Shown piece after piece: positions 17,288 to 26,933 of a DNA stretch of 64,000 bases. The stretch is from positions 248,001 through 312,000 of the forward strand of contig NZ_BMIK01000003.1 in the NCBI RefSeq assembly GCF_014642075.1. The letters run 5' to 3'. This stretch comes from Parapedobacter defluvii. Lineage in GTDB: Bacteria; Bacteroidota; Bacteroidia; Sphingobacteriales; Sphingobacteriaceae. Position 1 is the first letter of the stretch. Each line of letters begins with the position of its first letter. Made by a program: the position numbers and the translations under genes. The notes beneath the pieces are model-generated. The model was not told the origin of the DNA. It searched no databases and saw only the letters and a program-made list of their open reading frames with translations.

Positions 17288-18790
17288 CTACGTATGCAGA
17301 TTCAACGCCCAGATATGTCCCTGACGGGCAATTAACGCCTCGGCGCTTTCAGGCCCCCAGGATCCGGCGGCATAATTGGGAAAATCCAGCGAATCTCTGC
17401 TTTCCCAGGTCTCCAATATGGGGGTAATTACATCCCACGCTTCTTCCACCTGGTCCGATCGCATATACAAGGTGGTATCACCCCGCATCGCGTCCAATAG
17501 GAGCGTCTCATAGGCTTCCGGTGTCTGGGTTGAACAGGTATCGTAGTTAAATACCATTTCCGCTGGATTGAGGCTCATCTCCAGGCCCTGCTTTTTTGCG
17601 GTAAATCGCAGCCGGATATCCATCGTTGGCTGAATATTAATGGTTAACCGGTTAGGCATCAGGTTACCTGCCTGCGATGCGGAAAATGTCGAATGCGGCA
17701 CCGGCCGGAACTGGATCGTGATGGACGATGTTTTTTCCTGCATCCGTTTGCCGGTACGCAAGTAAAAGGGCACACCCTGCCATCGCCAATTGTCGATATA
17801 AAGCTGTACCGCCGCGTAAGTTTCAACATTTGAACGGGGATCCACTCCCTCCTCTTCGCGGTAACCGGGTACTTTCTTGCCATTGATCCAACCTGCACCA
17901 TACTGCCCCCGCACGGCATATTTATGTACCTCTTCGTGCCGTAGCCGACGGATCGCCCGCATCACATCCACTTTCCGGTTGCGTATCTCCTCAGCCTGAA
18001 AGGAAATAGGTGGTTCCATGGCGACCATACACAGCACCTGCAACAGGTGGTTCTGGATCATGTCGCGTAAGGCACCTGAGTTTTCAAAATAACTTCCCCG
18101 GTCTTCCACCCCCACCTGCTCGGCCACGGTTATCTGGATGTAATCAATATAATTGCGGTTCCAAAGCGGTTCGAAGAGCGCATTGGCAAAGCGAAAAGCC
18201 AGAATATTCTGTACGGTTTCCTTGCCTAAATAGTGGTCTATGCGATAGATCTGCTCTTCCTGAAAGGTACGGCCCAGCAATTGATTGAGTGCTACGGCTG
18301 TCTGTTTATTATAACCAAAAGGCTTTTCAACGACGATACGGTCGGACGCCGGCACATTGGCCAATTTGTGTTTGCTGATGTTGAGAGTAGCCGTCTCAAT
18401 AAACTGCGGAGCAATTGATAGGTAAAACAATCGATTAGCCCGTATTCCCCATTCCTTATCCAGCGCATCCAGTTTGGCTGCCAAACCTTTGTAGGCGGCC
18501 TCATCGTTAATGTTCGACTCAAAATAGGAAATGGTGGGCTTGAACTGATCCCATTGCCCATCATCAGGTTTCCCCTTGCGGGAAAATTCGACCAGCCCTT
18601 CATATAGGTGCCCCTTGTAATCTTCGTCGTTCAGCTTGGTTCTGCCGAGTCCAATGATCGCAAACTTCTCGGGCATCCACCCGTCGATAGATAGATTGTA
18701 AAAAGCGGGTATCAGTTTTCGCTTGGTAAGGTCTCCTGTTCCGCCGAAAATCACGATAATTGTGGGGGATAGTTTTCTACTTGACTTCAT
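17288..18790 (-). CDS. zwf: Glucose-6-phosphate 1-dehydrogenase
   Basis: The 500 residues match the family length. The N-terminal Rossmann motif is [13 protein letters not shown] (residues 14-26), followed by VVEKPFG (153-159) and the substrate-site/catalytic motif RIDHYLGKE (183-191, with the catalytic-dyad His in the family pattern). It oxidises glucose 6-phosphate with NAD(P)+ in the cytoplasm. It lies between rpiB (45 bp gap) and pgl, so one transcript would supply three pentose-phosphate steps. No gnd gene is present in the cluster within this window. Confidence 0.96.
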   Translation of the reverse strand: MKSSRKLSPTIIVIFGGTGDLTKRKLIPAFYNLSIDGWMPEKFAIIGLGRTKLNDEDYKGHLYEGLVEFSRKGKPDDGQWDQFKPTISYFESNINDEAAYKGLAAKLDALDKEWGIRANRLFYLSIAPQFIETATLNISKHKLANVPASDRIVVEKPFGYNKQTAVALNQLLGRTFQEEQIYRIDHYLGKETVQNILAFRFANALFEPLWNRNYIDYIQITVAEQVGVEDRGSYFENSGALRDMIQNHLLQVLCMVAMEPPISFQAEEIRNRKVDVMRAIRRLRHEEVHKYAVRGQYGAGWINGKKVPGYREEEGVDPRSNVETYAAVQLYIDNWRWQGVPFYLRTGKRMQEKTSSITIQFRPVPHSTFSASQAGNLMPNRLTINIQPTMDIRLRFTAKKQGLEMSLNPAEMVFNYDTCSTQTPEAYETLLLDAMRGDTTLYMRSDQVEEAWDVITPILETWESRDSLDFPNYAAGSWGPESAEALIARQGHIWALNLHT

Positions 18791-18835
18791 TTTTGGTTTA
18801 AAACATGTTCTTCATTACGCTACCTGGCTGTTTCC

Positions 18836-19297
18836 TCATTGACCGGAGCGATTTTCCAATGCGATCACTTTTTGCAGACGTCGTTCAAAACGCTCGCCTC
18901 CATCGTAGTTAGCACGTAGAAATGCACTCACCAATTCCCAGATCAACATCGGCCCAATGACACGTCCACCCACACAAAGCAGGTTCATGTCATCGTGTTC
19001 TACGCCTTGATGAGCCGAATAGGTATCGGTGACGAGTGCTGCACGCACCCCTGGTATTTTATTGGCTGCAATGGACACACCTACGCCACTGCCGCACACT
19101 GCAATGCCGCGTACCACTTCTTTGTTGACTATTGCATTGGCCAACGGCACGATGATATCCGGATAATCGTCTGCCGGATCGTATTCTAACGCTCCGTAGT
19201 CATGCACGTCATAACCTGCTTCGACAAGCTGACGGATTAAATCGCGCTTATGATCAAAACCGGCATGATCGGCCGCAATACCTATTTTCATTGCCAT
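18836..19297 (-). CDS. rpiB: Ribose-5-phosphate isomerase B
   Basis: This 153-residue protein (or 151 from the ATG at 19291, MKIGIAADHAGFDHKR, which is the more typical start) belongs to the LacA/RpiB family. GIAADHAGF at the N-terminus and GIAVCGSGVGVSIAANK with the active-site Cys are diagnostic. GVRAALVTD and DDMNLLCVGGRVIGP are the phosphate-binding and dimer-interface stretches. It interconverts ribose 5-phosphate and ribulose 5-phosphate. It is the first gene of the rpiB-zwf-pgl group. A weak promoter, TTAATTTG with TTG 17 bp upstream, lies in the 140-bp gap that separates it from the preceding PUL operon. Confidence 0.94.
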   Translation of the reverse strand: MAMKIGIAADHAGFDHKRDLIRQLVEAGYDVHDYGALEYDPADDYPDIIVPLANAIVNKEVVRGIAVCGSGVGVSIAANKIPGVRAALVTDTYSAHQGVEHDDMNLLCVGGRVIGPMLIWELVSAFLRANYDGGERFERRLQKVIALENRSGQ

Positions 19298-19437
19298 ACG
19301 GTATATCGATTAACTAGCAATTTGTCACCTTAAATCTGACATCAAATTAAAGGCGGGTCAAGTTAGCCAAAAAATCCATACCGTGTTTAACTGTTGTGTC
19401 AAAAATTGCAACAACGAAAACCGGCCGTGTAAAGTGT

Positions 19438-20703
19438 TTATCGCTGGGGCCGCTTTATACCATATCCTTCGTTCCCGCGAATCCACGCTCCTGCCTGACC
19501 AGCAAGCCACAAATAATGATCGGTAGGTAAATCGTCTTCAATCCCGACAAAACGGAGTCCCTCGTTGCCATTGAGGGGTGTATCTTTTTCATTTGCCGTT
19601 TTAAAAATCGCTGTACCTTCGTCAATCTCATCAAACATCGCAATATAGAGCGATTTGGCTCCAGCCTGCTTCGCAGCAACCACCTGTTGCCAGAAAAAGT
19701 CACCTTTCAATCGGGGAATCTGATGATATATCTTTGGATCGTGATGCATGTTGCCCCAGGTGAACCCGGCGAAGACCAATGGTACGTAATCCACGTCATT
19801 GGCGGCACACCAAGCAATGTCGTCGGCTACCACTGATGGTTTGAATGTCTCGCTATTGTAGCGCCCCACAGCCCATGGCATTACGATATCTGCTTTCTTG
19901 ATGAGCGTATGCAACGCCGCGGAAGGTTCGGTGTCCCGGCCGAGGCTGCTCCAATAGTAGGGTACACCCAGCATGATGGAAACGTTATGCTCGGGCGACT
20001 TCAACCGATCGACCAGCCGATCCACGTCGGCGATGGTATAGCGCCTGCGGTCGTTGAATCCCACACCCCAGATGGTCATCATCGGTTTTCCCCGGTGCCA
20101 GAGGTAGGTAGGATTGACCGAAGGATCTGTCAACTGGAAGGTCTTCACCAGCTCTTTCCAATCGGCCTCCACCAATGCGATGTCTTCACCGCGGCAACCG
20201 CTCAGGTCATACATCACACTGATCGCCCTGCCATATTTCTTTGCTGCCTTCAGCGCATTTTCAAGCACTTTATTGAAATGCCTTTTCCCGGATGGGTTTT
20301 TGATTTCACCCACAAAACGCTGCATATGTACCCCATCGATGCCATATTCTTTCATCCACTTAAAATGCAGATCTACGCTTTCTTCGTCATACGGACTGTA
20401 CAAATAAGCGTCCCGTCCATCTGCAAACTTAAATGGTGATTTATACGTCTTCGTATATTCGCGTATATCAGGCCAAAAATCCACATTGGTATTTCCCGGT
20501 TCAAAAACACCGCCCCTACCGCGGTAATGGTACCATCCCCGATTGGAATCATCCCCCTCCGCAGCAAACCACCCTTGGTAACCAGCCATCACCAATCCGG
20601 TATAGGATGAATAAATAGGTTTAGCTTCGTTCGTTGTTTTAGCAACCAGCCCCTGGAAAGCAACTAAAAGAGCCAGCATATTGATCAGAAATCCCTTCTT
20701 CAT
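19438..20703 (-). CDS. GH71/99-like exported glycosidase (paralogue 1)
   Basis: This 421-residue protein has an N-terminal signal peptide ending near LVAK. A TIM-barrel enzyme related to GH99/GH71 follows: GLVMAGYQGWFAAEGDDSNR, DLHFKWMKEYGIDGVHMQRF and VSIMLGVPYYW are the strand/loop motifs. The C-terminal AMFDEIDEGTAIF carries an E-x-x-E pair (Glu359, Glu362) with the same spacing as the catalytic pair in GH99 endo-alpha-mannosidases. It is the last gene of the PUL operon. Co-occurrence with GH92 suggests alpha-mannan or a similar alpha-linked glycan. It is closely similar to 25557-26900 (the same motif order, often the same words) and more distant from 46619-47926. Confidence 0.85.
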   Translation of the reverse strand: MKKGFLINMLALLVAFQGLVAKTTNEAKPIYSSYTGLVMAGYQGWFAAEGDDSNRGWYHYRGRGGVFEPGNTNVDFWPDIREYTKTYKSPFKFADGRDAYLYSPYDEESVDLHFKWMKEYGIDGVHMQRFVGEIKNPSGKRHFNKVLENALKAAKKYGRAISVMYDLSGCRGEDIALVEADWKELVKTFQLTDPSVNPTYLWHRGKPMMTIWGVGFNDRRRYTIADVDRLVDRLKSPEHNVSIMLGVPYYWSSLGRDTEPSAALHTLIKKADIVMPWAVGRYNSETFKPSVVADDIAWCAANDVDYVPLVFAGFTWGNMHHDPKIYHQIPRLKGDFFWQQVVAAKQAGAKSLYIAMFDEIDEGTAIFKTANEKDTPLNGNEGLRFVGIEDDLPTDHYLWLAGQAGAWIRGNEGYGIKRPQR

Positions 20704-20708
20704 AACGT

Positions 20709-21947
20709 CTATTTATTGGGTTGAATGATTCGGTTATACAGTTCTTCGGCATGGTCTACACAGGCAACTGCCTGTATGACAGCATTCGGATTATCCACGG
20801 TCAACGGTTCGGCGGCGGTATAATTACGCATCCGGCATCCGAAGAGTGAAACGGTCAGCCGCTTGTCTCCCTTTACCCACAGAAAATCATACGACTTTTC
20901 AAGATTGGTGAGCGCGCCATTTCCCCCGGAGAATGCTTCCACATTTGAAATCGCTGTATGTCCCTGCCCTTCGATAATGATGGGGCGCGTTTCTTCCAGT
21001 GTATTTCCTGCATTGGCGATAATGGAACCCTGGGCAATCTGCCAATTCCGATTTTTGGTATTCGCACCCTCCTTATAAATGCCAACTGCAACACAATCCA
21101 AGTTGAAGTTGGTCAATTGGCCATAGCTTTCGCTGCCAAGATGGATGCCTCCCCAGGTGGCAAACGTAAACACATCCATTAATTGAGCGTTGTCGGTATG
21201 ATTAACGCTATAGGCAAAGGTTTTGCGATCCACTACCGAATCAATAACTGCCTTCGAAAACCGGTAACCGATTTCGCGCATGATAGCCGGATTGACGTGG
21301 CAATGCAAAAACCGCGGGATATCGTAGCAGTAGTCAATGCGGATAAATTCGCCGCTCAACGGATATCCGTAGCAGTGTTCGATCAGGATCAACTCGCACT
21401 TGAATTTGGGATCGGCGTTGAAGTCCATGGCAACATATTCGCCATAAAATGTCAAATCCGACAATTTAACTCCCTGCGTGAATGCCGTTTTATTTAACTG
21501 TATGGTTGGTGGATAAGGGATGATCTTAGCGGGATCTTCAAGCTCTTGCTCAGAATACCAAAACTGGATACCTTCAATACGCGTACCGGATTCAACCACA
21601 ATAAACGGCTGGCTGTCATCCGTAATGTTGAACACGCTGCCTACGGGTCGCTTGGCGTCCGGATGCCGGGTACCTCTCGGCGTGGGGCCATTGGCCCCCA
21701 CCAGTGAAACATTTTTCTTTAAGATAATACCCCCTTCAATCGGGTACGGCACTTCCACGGGTTCGATATACAGCGCTGCCCCGCTGGCCGTTGCCCAGTC
21801 AATGGCTTTTTGCAGGTTTTGTGCATTCACAGAAGCCTCATTGGTAGGAAGCACCCCAAATTCCTGGATACTTTTCATTTGTGCCCTAGCAGTTGATAAC
21901 ACACCAACTGTCAAAAAGAACATAAGTACAAAACGTGTTTGTTTCAT
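20709..21947 (-). CDS. Exported right-handed beta-helix (pectate-lyase-3-like) protein
   Basis: This 412-residue protein has a signal peptide ending near ARAQ (residue about 23). FGVLPTNEASVNAQNLQKAI and ALYIEPVEVPYPIEGGIIL are the usual opening of pectate-lyase-3/GH28-like beta-helix proteins. Repeating short strands follow throughout (SDLTFYGEYVAMDF, LTNFNLDCVAVGIY, AISNVEAFSGGNGAL). No catalytic triad of a known lyase or GH28 could be identified, so it may be an enzyme or a binding protein. It is encoded 5 bp upstream of the GH71/99-like gene in the PUL operon and is exported to the periplasm or surface. Confidence 0.7.
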   Translation of the reverse strand: MKQTRFVLMFFLTVGVLSTARAQMKSIQEFGVLPTNEASVNAQNLQKAIDWATASGAALYIEPVEVPYPIEGGIILKKNVSLVGANGPTPRGTRHPDAKRPVGSVFNITDDSQPFIVVESGTRIEGIQFWYSEQELEDPAKIIPYPPTIQLNKTAFTQGVKLSDLTFYGEYVAMDFNADPKFKCELILIEHCYGYPLSGEFIRIDYCYDIPRFLHCHVNPAIMREIGYRFSKAVIDSVVDRKTFAYSVNHTDNAQLMDVFTFATWGGIHLGSESYGQLTNFNLDCVAVGIYKEGANTKNRNWQIAQGSIIANAGNTLEETRPIIIEGQGHTAISNVEAFSGGNGALTNLEKSYDFLWVKGDKRLTVSLFGCRMRNYTAAEPLTVDNPNAVIQAVACVDHAEELYNRIIQPNK

Positions 21948-21973
21948 GGATCTGGTATTTGATTAACTGATTA

Positions 21974-23230
21974 CTAATTTTTCCAAATTTCTTTGATGGT
22001 GTTTTCCTGACTTTTACCTGTCGGGCAATCCGGACTTTGTGTATTTGCACGATAGCGATTTGTTTCTGCACCCGTGATAATACGGCTACCAGGCATCTGT
22101 AAAAATCCATAGGGATCGGTTTTTTTCACCCATTGGTGGGCATAACGAAGGAATTCATTCCGATATCCTTCGGGTTGTTTGGAAAACCACGTGATCTCGT
22201 CGTATCCCCACGCATAATGATCCTTCCGGTTGGGTTCATCGCGGTGCTTGCTGATGCCGAAATTATCAAATTCAACCAGGTACAAGCTCCGTTCGCAGCT
22301 CCACCCACTGGGTGTGATCCCACCTACGGTTTTCTGGTAGATACCGTCGAGATAACCTACTTCCAGTTCAACTTTCTGCGGTTCGTCGATGACTTCTTTC
22401 AGACGAAGCGGAAAAGAAACATAGTCAAACAGCAATTTACCGTTTAATACCATGCCCCCGTTGGGCAAATGGGAATCACAGATGATCGTGCCCCTGCGGG
22501 CGACAGTCAATGCCGACAGCCGGACCTTGTCAAGTAATTCCTTCCATGCGGCCAGCCCCGCTTCCCGATCGTCCATGGCCATCAATTGGGCTTGTCCAAA
22601 ATGGATCGCCTCAATGCCTATTTCCATATACCGACGGGCGAGGTAATAGAAAAACAACCTGGTCTCCCGTTGGGTAATATCGGGTACGCTGCTCCCCTTA
22701 CGCCAGTGATCCACCAGGTGCCCTTCGCTATTGAGCATCGCCTGATAGCCGAAATTCCGCTGCTCGACGGGCAGATCAAACGCCTCAAATACCCAAGCAG
22801 GTATGGGTATATCTTCCACTTTTTCGGTCACAATCTCGAAAATTGCGGCTTGGAAAACCACCGTGCTGTCATATGCGTGGTAGTCGTCGATTGCAGCTTT
22901 TGCGTTTGCCCAGAAGGAAGGCATCAAGTAGAAGTTTTCCTTACCCCAGGAATACACCGACCGGCCGATGAACTTTGCTCCGATGTTTTTCAGCATGCGG
23001 ATGTCGTCTTCCTTGTCCGGATAAGGTCCGTCATTATAGCAACCTTCGCTGGCTATTAATTCGGCTTGTGTAATGCTCCTGCTTAAATAGTTTGTCAGCA
23101 CCTGCCGGGATATGATGCCATTGGCAACATAGTACGACGAATCGCTATTCACGTTTGACGCATAGGTACATCCGTGCACTAATAACAATAGCAGGCAGGC
23201 GATCATCGGTATCCGTGTTGATCTGCTCAT
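21974..23230 (-). CDS. Exported lipoprotein of unknown function in the PUL
   Basis: The 418 residues start with a lipoprotein signal (LLLVHGCTYASN, Cys21). I do not recognise the family. Text such as DIRMLKNIGAKFIGRSVYSW near residue 77, RRYMEIGIEAIHFGQAQLMA and GTIICDSHLPNGGMVLNGKL reads like alternating strands and helices of a TIM barrel, so a glycosidase-like fold is plausible. Acidic residues that could be catalytic are present but cannot be assigned. It lies between the GH92 gene (11 bp gap) and the beta-helix gene (26 bp gap), so it is an integral member of the operon and a good candidate for a new carbohydrate-active enzyme. Confidence 0.6.
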   Translation of the reverse strand: MSRSTRIPMIACLLLLLVHGCTYASNVNSDSSYYVANGIISRQVLTNYLSRSITQAELIASEGCYNDGPYPDKEDDIRMLKNIGAKFIGRSVYSWGKENFYLMPSFWANAKAAIDDYHAYDSTVVFQAAIFEIVTEKVEDIPIPAWVFEAFDLPVEQRNFGYQAMLNSEGHLVDHWRKGSSVPDITQRETRLFFYYLARRYMEIGIEAIHFGQAQLMAMDDREAGLAAWKELLDKVRLSALTVARRGTIICDSHLPNGGMVLNGKLLFDYVSFPLRLKEVIDEPQKVELEVGYLDGIYQKTVGGITPSGWSCERSLYLVEFDNFGISKHRDEPNRKDHYAWGYDEITWFSKQPEGYRNEFLRYAHQWVKKTDPYGFLQMPGSRIITGAETNRYRANTQSPDCPTGKSQENTIKEIWKN

Positions 23231-23241
23231 ATTGCTTATTT

Positions 23242-25515
23242 TTATTCGTTTGGAACTTCAATCCCCCAAGAGGTATTGGCCTTATCACCCATTTCAAATT
23301 CCAGTGTCCCTCCCTGGCTCACGGCCTCATGCGAAATCCACGGCATAAGAAGCGGCTGGCCATTCAGTTTGGCAGACTGGATGTATTTGTTGGTTTCGGA
23401 CACGTTATTTGCAATCACTTCGAACGCCTTGCCGTTGGGCAGGTGGACGACTGCCCGCTCAAACGTAGGACTGCCGATTGAATAACTGGGAGTTCCCGGT
23501 GTGACGGGATAAAAACCCAGCTTCGAGAAGACGACAAATGCCGACATGCCCCCACCGTCTTCATCACCCGGTACACCCATCAGGTCGTTCCTGAACCATT
23601 GCTTGAGCAGCGTCCGGATCCGTTTCTGTGTTTTCCATGGCTGCCCGGCATAGTTGTAGAGATAAGGGATATGCAACGAGGGTTCATTCGCCATTGAAAA
23701 CTGGCCTACATTTCCCGTATGATCGGGCAATTGGGCATAAAAATCAGATTTCGATTTACCCAATGGCTGGTTGAACATGTCATCCAGGTTCTTAACAAAT
23801 GCTTCTTTGCCTCCCATAAGGGCAATCAGATCGGGAATATTGTGCTGCACGTCCCAACGGTAAACCCAGGCATTGTTTTCGCCATAGTACCCGCGGGCTC
23901 CCAGACCGCCGGAAAATACATAATCAAAAGGCTGGATAAACTCGCCTTTGGTGTCTTTCGGATGGAAGAAATGGGTTTCGGGGTTGAATAGATTCCGGTA
24001 ATTAAACGATTGCTGGAGGAAATATTCGTATTCGTCGTCTTTGCCCAATGCTTTGGCCAGTTGGGCAAGACACCAGGTGTCGTATGACGTACCCAGGGTC
24101 ACAGCAACCGGCTGTCGTCGCTCAAAGCCATTCACCTCCGGAATTGTCTCTTCCTCTCCTTCACGCAAAGCGGGAATGTATCCGTGCTCTTTGTAAAACC
24201 GATCCAGCTCACCCGCTGGAGCGCCTGACCAGGGAGCCAACGTCTTTTCGGTAATTCCTTTCTTGGCGGCCTCGTACGCTTTTTCCAAGTCAAATCCCTT
24301 CACCCCTTTTACATAAGCATCAAGCAGGGTCGCCACGCCGTGATTGGAGTTCATCCGGCGGCTGTCGCCGGTAATCTCGGGGAAGGTAGGCAACCAGAAA
24401 TGCTCCATCTGACTGGCCATCGTGATGAATGAATGGACAATGTGGGATTCTTTTTCCGTATCGATCAGCACGTTCAGTGGATGATGCGCACGGTACGCAT
24501 CCCAGATCCAATCATCCGTGTAAAAAGGAATACCTTCATCGTTGTGTACCTTACCATCAAAAGCGCTGAAATAGCGACCGTCTTCGGAAATGTTCACGGG
24601 CCGCTCGAACGTGCGGTATAAGGAGGTGTAAAAGACTGCTTGGTCATCCGGACTTCCCCCTGCGACCTGAATTTTACCCAGTGCTTCGTTCCATGCCTCA
24701 CGTCCCGCGTTCTTCAAAGCGGCGAGATCATAGTCCTTAATTTCTCGGCGCAGGTTTTCACGCGCCTGGGTTTCATCAATGAAGGAAATGCCGTAACGCA
24801 AACCCAGTTGACGGACGCCGTCCGCGAATTGCAGCACCATCGCGGCATTCCGTCCTTCGGCTTCATTACCGTCTACCAACGCGTTATCCTGTAACACGGC
24901 AGCTTTAACCGGGGCCTCCGCAGTTTCCAAATAAATGTAAACTTTCGTATGGTTGGCGAGCGACTGATGACCGGACAGTGCTTTGCCATCCCAGCGTAAT
25001 GCTCCATTACGAGAACTGACAACAATCGATATGGGACTGTTTTGCTCAAAATCAAGCTGGTACAGCGCCGATTGATGTGAAGGAGCAAAGTCGACGCCGA
25101 CTTTCTGTTCATCAAGATAGACGGAGTAGGCATAGGGTTTGATTACCTCTTTGTCGTAGCTGTAGGAGATAACCGGCTGTAGATCTGCTGTATTTCCTTG
25201 AAAAGGGCTTAGGTTGAAAGCCGAGCTACCGCGGTGGCTGGTGACAATGAGCGGAAGGCCATGTAACCGGTCGCCGGTATAATCATGCCGTTCGGGATAA
25301 ACGCGCAGGAAACTATTGGGAAGATGAACCGTGGGATAGGTAGGCACCAGCAAATGACTGATGTTACCCATATAGGGGTTTACGTAATCTACCGGCTCCT
25401 TGCTGGGCGCGTCAGCATGACTACATGCAGCTGTTCCGGCAATGGCGAGGACTGCTAAGCCTGTGTAAGAAATAATCGAATTTACCTTTTTCTTGATTCC
25501 TTTAGCATCTATCAT
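23242..25515 (-). CDS. GH92-family alpha-mannosidase
   Basis: The 757 residues match GH92 length. A lipoprotein-type signal is present (AIAGTAACSHA). Family features are PTVHLPNSFLRVYP at the N-domain; the (alpha/alpha)6 barrel blocks FYTDDWIWDAYRAHHPL and MNSNHGVATLLDAYVKG; and the C-terminal GDEDGGGMSAFVVFSKLGFY, typical of GH92 and including acidic active-site residues. GH92 enzymes are Ca2+-dependent exo-alpha-mannosidases with inverting mechanism. Together with GH71/99-like enzymes (endo-acting on mannans in known cases) it points to alpha-mannoside breakdown in the periplasm. It lies within the PUL operon. Confidence 0.9.
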   Translation of the reverse strand: MIDAKGIKKKVNSIISYTGLAVLAIAGTAACSHADAPSKEPVDYVNPYMGNISHLLVPTYPTVHLPNSFLRVYPERHDYTGDRLHGLPLIVTSHRGSSAFNLSPFQGNTADLQPVISYSYDKEVIKPYAYSVYLDEQKVGVDFAPSHQSALYQLDFEQNSPISIVVSSRNGALRWDGKALSGHQSLANHTKVYIYLETAEAPVKAAVLQDNALVDGNEAEGRNAAMVLQFADGVRQLGLRYGISFIDETQARENLRREIKDYDLAALKNAGREAWNEALGKIQVAGGSPDDQAVFYTSLYRTFERPVNISEDGRYFSAFDGKVHNDEGIPFYTDDWIWDAYRAHHPLNVLIDTEKESHIVHSFITMASQMEHFWLPTFPEITGDSRRMNSNHGVATLLDAYVKGVKGFDLEKAYEAAKKGITEKTLAPWSGAPAGELDRFYKEHGYIPALREGEEETIPEVNGFERRQPVAVTLGTSYDTWCLAQLAKALGKDDEYEYFLQQSFNYRNLFNPETHFFHPKDTKGEFIQPFDYVFSGGLGARGYYGENNAWVYRWDVQHNIPDLIALMGGKEAFVKNLDDMFNQPLGKSKSDFYAQLPDHTGNVGQFSMANEPSLHIPYLYNYAGQPWKTQKRIRTLLKQWFRNDLMGVPGDEDGGGMSAFVVFSKLGFYPVTPGTPSYSIGSPTFERAVVHLPNGKAFEVIANNVSETNKYIQSAKLNGQPLLMPWISHEAVSQGGTLEFEMGDKANTSWGIEVPNE

Positions 25516-25556
25516 ATGATTGTATTGTATTTGTATTTTTTAAGAAGCAGTAAACA

Positions 25557-26900
25557 CTATCGATTTGGCTTGGTAGATCCATAACCCGATTCGCCATGGA
25601 ACCAATTGGCCGCCTGGCCGGTAAGCCAAAGGTAATGGTCTGACGGCAAATCTTGCTCGATTCCCATAAATTGGAGCGGACCATTAAGTGGTACCTCGTT
25701 CTCGCGTGCGCATTTAAAAATGGCAGTCCCCTCATCCACCTCATCAAACATGGCAACATACAAGGATGCTGCACCTGCCCCTTTGGCCCCGGCTACCTGC
25801 TTCCATAGGAAATCTCCTTTTAACCGTGGGATTGAATTATAGAGTGATGGATCATTGTGCATATTCCCCCAGCTGAACCCCGGGAATACCAGGGGTACAT
25901 AATCTACACCGTTTTGCTTACACCACATCAAGTCCGTGACCATCGTCCCCGCCGCGTTGTTGTAGCTATTATTATCGTATCGCCCCACCGCCCAGGGCAT
26001 GATGATATCCACTTTTTTGATCAATTCAAGTAATGCAGGATCATTCTCGGTATCCCGGTCCAGCGTACGCCAATAATACGGTACGCCCAGCATAATGGAC
26101 ACCTTGTTGGATGGTCCTTTCAGGCGGTCGACCAACCGGCTTACGTCGCTGATGGAGTATTGCCGGTTATCATTGAATCCTACGCCCCATATGGTCATAA
26201 GGGGTTTTCCGTTGTGCCGCAGATACGTGGGATGTTCGAAATTATTAAACAGATCAAATGTTTGCTGCAATTCATTCCAATCCTGTTCCAGATACGCGAC
26301 ATCTTCGCTGTTCGAACCGCTCAGGTCATACATCACGCTGATCGCCTGCTCGTATTTCTTGGCGGCCTTCAAGGCATTGGCCAACACCTGATTGAAATGT
26401 CTTTTTCCGGCTGCATTGGATGGTTTGATCTCTCCCACAAACCGTTGCATGTGCACACCATCCAATCCGTATTCTTTCATCCATTTGAAGTGGAGGTCTA
26501 CACTCTCTTCGTCATAGGGGCTGTACAGGTACGCATCCGAGCCATCTGCATATTGAAAGGGGGATTTATAAGTCTTGGTGTATTCCGTAACATCCGGCCA
26601 AAAGTCGATGTTGGTGATCCCTGGTTTAAAGGTGTTGTTAGGCCCTTGGTAATGATACCATCCGCGGTTTGAACCATCGCCTTCCGCGGCGAACCAGCCT
26701 TGGTATCCAGCCATCACTAATCCCGTATAGGACGTGTATAAACATCCCGTTTCATCGTAAACAGCTTCAGGAACTTCTTCTTCGGGCTCCTCATCGGAAT
26801 CTTTAATCGGATTGTTGTCTTTTGAACAGGCAATCCATAAAAAAAATGAACAAACAAGGAGGGCAAGGTTGAAAAATCTGTTGTATTGGACAATCATCAT
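25557..26900 (-). CDS. GH71/99-like lipoprotein glycosidase (paralogue 2)
   Basis: This 447-residue protein has a lipoprotein signal with Cys25 (FFLWIACSKDNN) and an acidic Glu/Pro-rich linker (DSDEEPEEEVPE), which fits surface exposure. The catalytic part closely matches paralogue 1: GLVMAGYQGWFAAEGDGSNR, GLDGVHMQRFVGEIK and VSIMLGVPYYW. The C-terminal AMFDEVDEGTAIF carries the E-x-x-E pair Glu387/Glu390. The acidic tether suggests it works on the cell surface on large glycan, while paralogue 1 without a lipobox probably works in the periplasm; this is inference. It follows the GH43 gene by 33 bp. Confidence 0.87.
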   Translation of the reverse strand: MMIVQYNRFFNLALLVCSFFLWIACSKDNNPIKDSDEEPEEEVPEAVYDETGCLYTSYTGLVMAGYQGWFAAEGDGSNRGWYHYQGPNNTFKPGITNIDFWPDVTEYTKTYKSPFQYADGSDAYLYSPYDEESVDLHFKWMKEYGLDGVHMQRFVGEIKPSNAAGKRHFNQVLANALKAAKKYEQAISVMYDLSGSNSEDVAYLEQDWNELQQTFDLFNNFEHPTYLRHNGKPLMTIWGVGFNDNRQYSISDVSRLVDRLKGPSNKVSIMLGVPYYWRTLDRDTENDPALLELIKKVDIIMPWAVGRYDNNSYNNAAGTMVTDLMWCKQNGVDYVPLVFPGFSWGNMHNDPSLYNSIPRLKGDFLWKQVAGAKGAGAASLYVAMFDEVDEGTAIFKCARENEVPLNGPLQFMGIEQDLPSDHYLWLTGQAANWFHGESGYGSTKPNR

Positions 26901-26933
26901 AATAGAAAAATAATTGATATTTTGGTCTTCCGA

